Shown here piece by piece: positions 56,822 through 64,000 of a DNA stretch of 64,000 nt. The stretch covers positions 6,448,001-6,512,000 of the forward strand of contig NC_079241.1 in NCBI RefSeq assembly GCF_028009165.1. Direction: 5' to 3'. The notes under the pieces were generated by a model that saw only the letters and a list, made by a program, of their open reading frames with translations, had not been told where the DNA came from and made no database searches. The position numbers and the translations under genes are program-made. Numbering within the stretch: the first letter of the stretch is position 1; every line of letters begins with the position of its first letter. Origin of the DNA: Akanthomyces muscarius. Taxonomy: Eukaryota > Ascomycota > Sordariomycetes > Hypocreales > Cordycipitaceae.

Positions 56822-58108
56822 TTAATCGCGGCGAGACGATCTAGTCGTGTAGGCAGATCTCGTCACCCGGCTGCGGCTGTCCATTCGGCTGCGGCTGTCC
56901 CGGCTGGTCCGCGAGCGCCCCGACCGCGCCGTGCGCGCCGTGCGAGCCGTCCTGCGACCGGAGCTAGCGCTGCTAGGACTGACGCCCGTGTAGTCGGAGT
57001 AGCTGTAGTACGAGTCCGAGTAGCGCGAGGCGGTGCCCTTGCGCGACGGCGCCGCCTTCTTGTCCTTCTTGCGGAAGTTGAGCAGGGCCAGCAGCGTCGT
57101 CGCCGCGGCCGCGATGCCCAGCCACCAGGCGCCGCTCGACTTCTTCTTCTCGTCGCGGCGGGAGCTGACGGACGAGGGACGGTTGCGGCCGCCGCCGAAG
57201 CCGAACCAGCCCGAGTGGCGGTCGCGGCGCGAGTGGGCCGAGTTGCTGTAGTCGTCGTACTGGTCGACCTTTTCGCGCTTCTTGCCAAAGATGGCGTGGA
57301 AGAGGCCGCGGGCGATGCAGCAGAAGCAGAGCAGGATGAGGAGGCCGGCGGCCGCGAGCGATCCAATGACGATGCCGGCAATGGCGCCGCCGCTCAGCTT
57401 GTTGTTGCCCGTGCCGGTACCGCCGCCGCCGCCTCCGGTGTTGCTATCGGGGTCCTGCGTCGCCGTGGACGTGTGGCTGCTGCTCGTCGAGGTGGCCGTG
57501 CTGGTACTAGTAGTGGCACCAGCATCTGTTGAGCGGACGCCGGTGCCGGTAATGGTGGTGGTGCCGGTGACGCGATAGGGCGCCGAGTACTGGGTGGTGA
57601 CGACGCCGTTGGTGGTGACGACGACGGTCGAGGGCTCGCCGTAGCCGGGCTTGGCCGAGCACTGGCCCTTGAAGGCGCACGTCTGCCAGCCGGCGCAGCA
57701 GATCTCGCCGCAGGCCTCCCACTCGGGCCGCTGGGGCACGCAGTCGACGCCGGCGGTGGGGGCGGGCGGCGGGAGGAACCAGGTCAGGATGGTGCTGGTG
57801 TAGGTGCGCGTCTCGGTCCAGGTGGTGGTGTAGAGCGGCGAGGCGACGGCGCCGTTGACGATGCAGGTGGCGACGTTGTTGGACAGCGTGGTGCAGTGCT
57901 CGTTGCCGCCGCAGCAGTACTGGCCGTTCTCACCGCAGAAGCTCGCGCACGTGCGGCCGACGAGGTAGGCGTAGCGGGCGTCGTGGAGGATGTCGCCCTT
58001 GATGTTGGGGTAGGGCGAGGCGGAGGTGAGGGTGTTTGTGGTGGCGGCGGCAAGGAGGAAGAGCAGCCGTGTCCGCCACGATGACGAGGAAGGAATGTGA
58101 ATCCCCAT
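56822..58108 (-). CDS. Cys-rich membrane-anchored surface glycoprotein, function unknown
   Basis: An intronless frame of 428 residues from ATG 58108-58106; the frame runs upstream to 58258 but those 50 residues include the CA/GT repeat translation (THTHTHT) and are judged leader. Visible layout: a signal peptide (RTRLLFLLAAATTNTLTSA), a first cysteine cluster (CASFCGENGQYCCGGNEHC), a second (CVPQRPEWEACGEICCAGWQTC), a Ser/Thr-rich stalk likely O-glycosylated, a transmembrane segment (AIAGIVIGSLAAAGLLILLCFCC), then a basic cytosolic region. A second hydrophobic stretch (WWLGIAAAATTLLALLNF) lies about 90 residues later, and the tail is Arg/Ser/Thr-rich. The organisation recalls wall-stress sensors, but the cysteine pattern is not a WSC domain I can confirm. 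I do not assign a function. Its neighbour downstream on the same strand is the secreted eight-cysteine protein. Confidence 0.75.
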   Translation of the reverse strand: MGIHIPSSSSWRTRLLFLLAAATTNTLTSASPYPNIKGDILHDARYAYLVGRTCASFCGENGQYCCGGNEHCTTLSNNVATCIVNGAVASPLYTTTWTETRTYTSTILTWFLPPPAPTAGVDCVPQRPEWEACGEICCAGWQTCAFKGQCSAKPGYGEPSTVVVTTNGVVTTQYSAPYRVTGTTTITGTGVRSTDAGATTSTSTATSTSSSHTSTATQDPDSNTGGGGGGTGTGNNKLSGGAIAGIVIGSLAAAGLLILLCFCCIARGLFHAIFGKKREKVDQYDDYSNSAHSRRDRHSGWFGFGGGRNRPSSVSSRRDEKKKSSGAWWLGIAAAATTLLALLNFRKKDKKAAPSRKGTASRYSDSYYSYSDYTGVSPSSASSGRRTARTARTARSGRSRTSRDSRSRMDSRSRVTRSAYTTRSSRRD

Positions 58109-58156
58109 TGTGTGGTTGGGATCTGCCCGAAGCAGACGCTCCGTGGGAGGAGAATC

Positions 58157-58176
58157 TGTGTGTGTGTGTGTGTGTG
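58157..58176. repeat. (GT)n microsatellite in the leader of the Cys-rich surface protein gene
   Basis: About ten GT units, 49 bases upstream of the start codon at 58108 on the opposite strand, therefore CA on the transcript. Confidence 0.9.
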
Positions 58177-58804
58177 GTCGGGCTTTTTTTTTGCTCTCGT
58201 TGCGTCTGTTGCGCTGGAATGCGGGAGCGGGCCGCTGCGAGGTCGGTCGGTGACACAACCACTGGGCGGATTGTACCTAGCTAGATAGATGTATGTAGCT
58301 GAGGATAGGCTGTGGTTTCGACGCAACACGAGAAATTGAGAATCGCCGTTGGGAAACTATGTAGATGGACAACGGTTTTGATATGACAGCAAAACGGTAG
58401 AAAAGATGAAGAGAGAGGGAGAGGAGAGAGAGAGAAAACCGCTACGTGCTGCGGCGTAGGCCTGCATAATGACTTTTAAGAAGGTTGGGTGGTGCGGGCT
58501 GCGACGCTAACACGATGGTTCCCAGCCTCCCACTTACAGCGCCGACCAGCCCCTCCATTTCGCGAAACCAAGGCCCAACCAGTCAAGATCTACGACGCCC
58601 TGCAAATTTAATTCGACTGGACAAAGGAGAATTTTACCTTGGCTTTTGTCCTTTTCTTTTGTTCCTGCATTGTCCCGCTGATCCCTGTCTAGCGCCAAGC
58701 CGGATCCAGGAACAGGTCAAGGTGACATGTCGTGGTGTGTCGGTCTGCTCGTAGTCCATCACTCATCAGGCCCTGAGCCACCTAAATTTTAGTGCCATGT
58801 CGCT

Positions 58805-58820
58805 AGGTAGGTACCTACCT
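58805..58820. repeat. Perfect palindrome AGGTAGGTACCTACCT
   Basis: Identical to the copy at 7534-7549, with a further CCTAGG-containing partner about 20 bases downstream. Confidence 0.8.
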
Positions 58821-59539
58821 TACCTATAACTCATTACCTAGGTACTAGTTAATGTTTGCCCTCGGTGTTTGGTGTCTTATCGGCAAGGTGATGGTCTCGG
58901 GCGATTCAGTCGCCTCCACCTCGTATTTATTAAGCTTGTCTCATTTCGGCTCTGCCAGCGCATAGTACTCCGTACCTACATCATCTTCTATGATTGCTGA
59001 TTGCTGGTAAAGGTGCTGGCCGTCTCATGAAAACATAACCCGCTCAGGGCACCAAAGGCTGGCGAATTGGGCTCTTAAGTAGCGCCCAATGGGTCAATGC
59101 TAGACTAGACAAGAGTGGCACCTGTCTTGTCGCCCAATAACGCCTGATAAGAGTAGATAAACAGTGCCTGGCTGTCCAGCTAGTAACGGTGCACTTATCA
59201 CCGACAGGCCATCGCATCCCGTCTTCTGCCAGTGGCCGGCCCGCGTCGTCGTGTCACACTAGCAGTGGGGGTGTGCTACATATCTCGATCCGTGCCGCCT
59301 ACCCTACATTGTTGCTACGAACAAAATCATTCACGACGCAAGAATCTAGAGTTATGAGCAAGCGTTCAAGTTTGTCCCAATTGGCCTAATGTACTGATAA
59401 TATGGGTTGTGGACTCATTGGCAAGCAATGACAGCACTGCATTAGCAGACCCTCCTTTGACGTAGTCTGACCATCGCCCACAGACGCATCATACATACAC
59501 CGCTAAACAGAACAGACCATCGACCAGCAGCTGAGATCT

Positions 59540-60008
59540 TTACATTGGCGGGCACCAAGCTCGGTAAGCCAGCCACGGCTTGCCGTTGTAATCCCCAGAC
59601 GGGGAGTTGCATCCGCCCATGTCGGTAAGCTCTTTGATGCCGGTAAGGCATTCAGCATCAGTGTACATGTAGACTGTCCCAATCGATTAGCTACGTAACT
59701 CAATGCCCAATGCTGGGATACTAACGGTTGCATCCTTGGATGTTTGTCCACTGCGAGATGGACAGCACGCCTTCCTGCTCCAGCTTGTGGCAGCCCTGCG
59801 GCTCGCCGTAGTTGTGCTCAGCGAGATCCGTCATGCACACGCGGACGTTGCCGAGCCGCTTGCCGGGTCCATTGTTGGCACAGTCCTCGTTGCCGAAGAG
59901 GTAGAACTGAGTAACAGGCGCAAGGTGGTCAGGGCACTCTTGATAGTCCGCGAGGGCGGGAGCGAGGAGGGTGGCCAAGGCCGAAGAGAACAGAAGGGAG
60001 ACGCGCAT
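59540..60008 (-). CDS. Small secreted cysteine-rich protein, function unknown
   Basis: Two exons, 60008-59726 and 59673-59540, joined across a 52-nt intron (GTTAGT donor, GCTAAT branch-like, ACAG acceptor), give 138 residues. Without splicing the frame stops one codon into the intron; splicing continues it as CNLYMYTDAECLTG to the stop at 59542-59540, and each side adds cysteines spaced like the first. A signal peptide is clear (MRVSLLFSSALATLLAPALA). The mature part, starting near DYQECPDH, has eight cysteines, an even number that would allow four disulfides, and no transmembrane segment. I do not recognise the family. In hypocrealean fungi such proteins are often surface, defence or host-interaction proteins, so a candidate effector role is inference only. 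It is divergent from the V-ATPase subunit H gene. Confidence 0.78.
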
Positions 60009-60760
60009 GATGTCTGGTGGTACGAAATATGACCAAGTCCACCACTGCAGCGTCTTGCCGGGCCACCACGCTTATTTATACATTTTGGAACATCACTGCG
60101 CGGCTCAAAAATTTCACCGACTCGCATTCGCGTATCACAGCCTGGCTCGTACTTGGTATAGAAACGTCACGGCACTGGTGAGCGTGGTAGCATCGAAATC
60201 CTGAAGGATCAAACTCGGTGGGATGAGCGACTGATTAGAACCCTGCAGACGGACATAAGAGTCGGCGGCTCGCCGGGGAAGAGGTGTGAGATTCTGGCAC
60301 TAAAATGTGTGTTTGCCAATTACAATTCTCATATGATCTTTGCTAGCTTCTTCTCCATCCCTGCTTTTTTGTCGGCACGCTTTCGATTTTGGCTTTTGCT
60401 GGCCAAGGCTTCTCTCGGCTTTGAGACTTTGTCGGTGGCTGGTGCTAGCACAGCCACAGCTTGATCAACTCAGGTGGGGTGCTTCTGTGGCTTGACGCCC
60501 CATGCCCGTCCCGGTACCTACCACCTACTAATAAGTTACCCACTGAGCTGGTGCGTACTGCTAGCGCAGCGCTCAAGCTCTCAATACGGTCAGTTGGCAG
60601 GCTACATCATCACCGGACCTAAACCTCGCCGTCTCCCTCCGCCGGCGTCTCTGGCTATCCGCCCTCATCACCCCAATCTGCCGCCGAATCCCGACCGGCC
60701 GTCCGCTCCTCGCACCTGCCCTTTTTCTTGGCCCCCTTCCGCTGCGACGCGCGAGCCACC
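60009..60760. promoter_or_regulatory. Divergent promoter between the secreted Cys-rich protein and V-ATPase subunit H
   Basis: 752 bp between diverging starts. It includes a GGTACCTACCACCTAC motif near 60513-60528. A TTTATA stretch at 60072-60077 (TATAAA on the minus strand), about 65 bases upstream of the secreted protein start, is a plausible TATA box for that gene. Confidence 0.5.
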
Positions 60761-62390
60761 ATGTCGCTCGATCCGCCGACGTACCTCGCTTCCCTCCAGA
60801 GCAACATCCGCCAGCGGCCCATTCCTTGGGAGGGAGCAGTCCGCGCCGGCACCCTCACCGAGGACCAGCACGCCAAGATCCGCGCCGTCGACAAGGCCAA
60901 GAAGCCCGAGCAGCGCAAGGAGATTGTCGAGGCCGACCTCGATGGATACCGCTTGCTTTTCGTGGGCGGCCAGGGCCAGCCCAGCGTTCTTGAGACAGCG
61001 GCCAAGCAGGCCAACGTCATCCAGTATATTCTTGTCTTGCTTGCCGACGTCCTGGATGGTACGTTTACATTGAGCTGCAGAGCTACGTGAGGAAGTAGCG
61101 TTCATGTCACAGAAGCCCCGGACTTTGCTATACCGTCCTTGCAGCTCTCCATTCTGCCATCTACCTATACTGACATTCACCTCTTTTGTATCATTTAGCT
61201 GTCCCATCCCTAGCCAAAGCTCTCTTCAAGAACCCCGAGCCATACACGCACTTCCTGCCGCTTCTTCACTCCAATACCACCGAGGACCACATTCCTTTGC
61301 TTGCCTCTCACGCATTGACGACGCTGATGGCTCTCTCGCGCGACGAGTCCAAGGCGACCCTCCGTGCCCTGCCTGTCCTCTTTACATACATTTCTGGCCT
61401 GGCCAAAAGCACCGATGCAGGTCTACAAGACATTGCTGTACAGGAGTACTCGACACTGCTAAACGGCCGCGCCTCCCGCGAGCAGTTTTGGAACCAGCGT
61501 AGCGAGACTATCGAGCCGCTCATCAAGATTCTTCACAGCGCTGCAGGTGTCAGCAACTCGGGCAATGCATCGGCTACCCTGTGGAGTGGGACTACCAATG
61601 GTCGCGCAGCTGCGACCGAAGGCTCCGTAGGCGGCGGCGTTGGCCTACAGCTGCTGTACCATGTCTTGTTGGTCCTGTGGCAGATGAGCTTTGAGGCTGA
61701 TGAGATTGGTGATGACCTCAACAAGTAAGTTGACCCTGCTTTTCAACTGGATACACGCTCACCATTCATAGCGAGTACGATATTGTTCTTCTGTACACAC
61801 ATCTTTTGCGATTGTCGCCCAAAGAAAAGACCAGCCGACTCATCCTCTCGACCCTGTACAACCTGCTAGTCAAGAACCAGACGTCGCTGCTGCCTACAGC
61901 GGTTCTCGCACGCCTACCGCCTCTGCTGGAGACTCTTGGCGGCCGCCACCTTACCGATGTCGACCTGCTCGATGATCTTCAGAATCTCAAGGACATGCTC
62001 GAGGAATATACCAAGACCAAGACAACGTTTGACGAATACGTAGCTGAGGTGCAGTCTGGCCACCTTCGCTGGTCCCCACCTCATAGAAGTCAGGTATTCT
62101 GGGCAGAAAATGCACGCAAGATCTTGGAGCACCAGAATGGTGAGATTCCCCGTCAACTCGCCGAGATTATGAAGAAGCCTTGGGACAACGACAAGCAAGT
62201 GCTGGCCATTGCCTGCAACGACGTCGCCTGCCTGGTCAAGGAGGTGCCAGAAAAGAGATGGCAACTCGAAAAGTCAGGCCTCAAGACGAGGATTATGGAG
62301 CTCATGCAGTCGGAAGACGAAAATGTGCGATGGGAAAGTCTGCGAGCGTTGGGAGGCTGGCTCAAGTACAGCTTTGAGCAATCGGCATAG
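60761..62390 (+). CDS. VMA13: V-type ATPase subunit H
   Basis: Three exons (60761-61058, 61199-61724, 61772-62390) give 480 residues, about yeast Vma13 length. The start has an ideal context (GCCACCATG). The protein is all-helical with armadillo/HEAT-type repeats: LLFVGGQGQPSVLETAAKQANVIQYILVLLADVLD, then HFLPLLHSNTTEDHIPLLASHALTTL, and the C-terminal ATPase-H domain (VFWAENARKILEHQNGEIPRQLAEI, DVACLVKEVPEKRWQLEKSGLKTRIMELMQSED, ALGGWLKYSFEQSA). Subunit H sits at the V1-V0 interface, is required for activity of the assembled vacuolar proton pump, and blocks ATP hydrolysis by free V1. The introns are 140 and 47 nt. A Gly/Ser/Ala-rich loop (GNASATLWSGTTNGRAA) is a fungal-style insertion. Confidence 0.95.
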
Positions 62391-63144
62391 TAGCGCGGCT
62401 TGGACGAGCACGAGTAACGTTGCAGAGGAGGAATGCAGCACAGCGGATAGGCACAGCGGATATACTTGTACGTGCCGCGTTTGTTTTTGGTTGGGTTTGT
62501 TTAATATGAGCAATGGTAGTTGCAGACGCATGAGTCAATCATTGGTTGCATGTACAAACTGCGTGTATTGGCATAGAAGAATCATTTCGACACCTCTTGC
62601 CCCCATAGTGATATGTTCGTACCGGGTCTTGTATTTGTTTACTTTTAGCCGCACTTCATGAATATCTCCTGCATACCTCGAAGTCATTGCCGCATGATCT
62701 GTGCTTGGCGAGTAATGGTAGATTGGGTAACTGTTTGCTAATGCGGTCTCGTAGGCACAGTGGTGTGATTGGGCGATTTCGAAGCGGAATAGCGCTGAGG
62801 CGAGCGGGTTACAGCGGTCGAGCCTCCTGGAAGACGCCTAGACCCCGCTGTCGCCCGGATCCGTCTTTGATGCCGGAGGCCATTGTGCTTCGAGTCCGGG
62901 GGTACCCGAACCCCACCACAGCTTGGGCTGTTACGTACCAGGAACTGATAATCGTTCAATTCGTCAAGACTCCAAATTCTTTTGCCGTGGAGACGAGACG
63001 CATCGTTCTTCTCCCCTCTACCATTCCTCTCTCTTCCTCCTCACGGCGTCTGTATATTTTCTCGCGCAGCAGCTCGTCCGCTCTCCCCAATTGAGCCGCC
63101 ACTCTCCCCCAACAAACACAAACAAACACACACACACACACATC
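62391..63144. other. Tandem spacer between VMA13 and the glycine cleavage gene
   Basis: 754 bp. The first part is the VMA13 3' region; the end is the leader of the next gene, with an AC repeat (about 63127-63141) directly before its start codon. No supported coding sequence. Confidence 0.55.
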
Positions 63145-64000
63145 ATGAATGGCATCGCCATGGTTGCGCGGGCTCGGCCTGCAATGGCCGCCAGCCGCCT
63201 GACCACCGTCCGGGTCGGCGCCCTCAGCCAGCGCGGCGCTGTCCGCCACGGCTCCGGCGCTGCTGCCGCCGCCGACCTGAAGAAGACGCCGCTTTACGAC
63301 TTCCACGTCGCCCACGGCGGCAAGATGGTGCCCTTTGCCGGCTACCACATGCCCGTGCAGTACAGCAACCTGTCGCTGGCCGACTCGCACCACTTTACCC
63401 GCAACCACGCCTCCATCTTTGACGTCTCGCACATGGTGCAGCACATCTTCAAGGGCCCCAACGCGGCCGCTTTTCTCGAGCGCGTCACCCCGTCGGCCTG
63501 GGCCACGCAGGGCCACATGCAGAGCAAGCTGACGACGTTTCTGTGGCCGGGCACCGGCGGCATCGTCGACGACACGGTCATCACCCGCCTCGGCGAGGAC
63601 GAATACTACGTCGTCACCAACGGCGCGTGCCTCGAAAAGGACACAAAGTACATTGACGAGCAGCTCGGCCAGTTTGGCGCCGGCGTCGAGTGGACGCGCC
63701 TCGACAACTCGGGCCTCTTTGCCATGCAGGGCCCGCAGGCGGCCGAGATCCTCGAGCAGGTCCTCGACAAGGACTACGCCAACGTCGATCTCAAGAGCCT
63801 CTACTTTGGCAACGCCGTCTGGGCGCAGCTTAAGCTCGCCGACGGCAGCAAGACGCACCCGGTCCTCATCTCCCGCGGCGGCTACACTGGCGAGGACGGC
63901 TTCGAGGTGTCGTTCAACGGCAAGCTGTACCCGGCCTTTGACACCACGACGCCCGCCGTCGAGGCCCTTCTCAAGGCCGCCGGTCCCGAGCGCCTGCAAA
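63145..64000 (+). CDS. GCV1: Aminomethyltransferase, glycine cleavage T-protein, 3' end outside the window
   Basis: An open frame of 285 visible residues from ATG 63145, cut by the window end. The first 40 or so residues are rich in Arg, Ala and Ser with no acidic residues (MNGIAMVARARPAMAASRLTT), a mitochondrial targeting signal. The enzyme body starts at KKTPLYDFHVAHGGKMVPFAGYHMPVQY and continues with SIFDVSHMVQHIFKG, GGIVDDTVITRLGEDEYYVVTNGA, and ISRGGYTGEDGFEVSF, all T-protein marks. It transfers the methylene group of glycine from the lipoylated H-protein to tetrahydrofolate, releasing ammonia, in the mitochondrial matrix. No intron is needed up to the window end. The minus-strand frame across this gene is a shadow. 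About 150 further residues, the C-terminal GCV_T_C domain, should follow downstream. Confidence 0.93.
   Translation, partial: MNGIAMVARARPAMAASRLTTVRVGALSQRGAVRHGSGAAAAADLKKTPLYDFHVAHGGKMVPFAGYHMPVQYSNLSLADSHHFTRNHASIFDVSHMVQHIFKGPNAAAFLERVTPSAWATQGHMQSKLTTFLWPGTGGIVDDTVITRLGEDEYYVVTNGACLEKDTKYIDEQLGQFGAGVEWTRLDNSGLFAMQGPQAAEILEQVLDKDYANVDLKSLYFGNAVWAQLKLADGSKTHPVLISRGGYTGEDGFEVSFNGKLYPAFDTTTPAVEALLKAAGPERLQ

Larger units (their letters stand above)
58109..59539. other. Spacer between the two Cys-rich protein genes
   Basis: 1.4 kb. The part next to 58109 is the promoter of the surface protein gene. The 16-bp palindrome AGGTAGGTACCTACCT lies at 58805-58820, followed by TACCTAGGTA near 58836-58845. 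No supported coding sequence. Confidence 0.55.

Noticed and set aside
62956..63999. 347-residue minus-strand frame across the glycine cleavage gene
   Set aside because: It mirrors the T-protein codons and has no family resemblance; the plus strand gives a clear mitochondrial enzyme.

Overview
The window is nuclear DNA from a filamentous ascomycete, most likely a sordariomycete and probably one of the Hypocreales. The evidence is: GC-rich coding sequence next to AT-richer spacers; short introns of about 50-200 nt with GTANGT-type donors, CTRAC-type branch points and YAG acceptors; no operons; and single-copy eukaryotic housekeeping genes (RAD51, RPL9, VPS26, NUP120, STT4, proteasome beta-6, V-ATPase subunit H). 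The taxon call is inference from gene style and protein resemblance; I could not run a search.

Layout: (1) 1-6.2 kb: the 3' part of a REX1-type RNA exonuclease (+), then a TRP-like/FLC-family membrane protein (-). (2) 6.2-10.5 kb: gene-poor spacer. (3) 10.5-17.6 kb: a MutL-family ATPase (-) sharing a divergent promoter with lumazine synthase (+), then a long disordered protein of unknown function (-). (4) 17.6-25.4 kb: a 7.7-kb stretch in which I find no protein gene. (5) 25.4-35.4 kb: a Mn-type cation diffusion facilitator (+) convergent with the PI 4-kinase STT4 (-), which is divergent from proteasome beta-6 (+). (6) 35.4-42.1 kb: a second gene-free stretch, rich in homopolymers, microsatellites and a recurring TACTGGTA octamer. 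(7) 42.1-56.1 kb: a dense block with a YTH/RRM RNA-binding protein, a small heat-shock protein, RAD51, NUP120, VPS26 and RPL9. (8) 56.8-64 kb: a Cys-rich surface glycoprotein, a small secreted eight-cysteine protein, V-ATPase subunit H, and the 5' part of the glycine cleavage T-protein, cut by the window end.

The genes do not form a pathway or a biosynthetic cluster. They are independent housekeeping genes, often in divergent pairs sharing 0.5-0.8 kb promoters. I saw no transposase, CRISPR array, rRNA or convincing tRNA. The less ordinary items are the small secreted Cys-rich protein, a MutL homologue without a visible endonuclease domain, a stop-free 51-nt intron in NUP120, promoter sites at RPL9 (CACGTG next to a Tbf1-like site) and RAD51 (ACGCGT), a dispersed palindromic AGGTAGGTACCTACCT repeat family, and the two long gene-free stretches. 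Exon junctions were placed by hand from reading frame and splice consensus; no transcript data were available.
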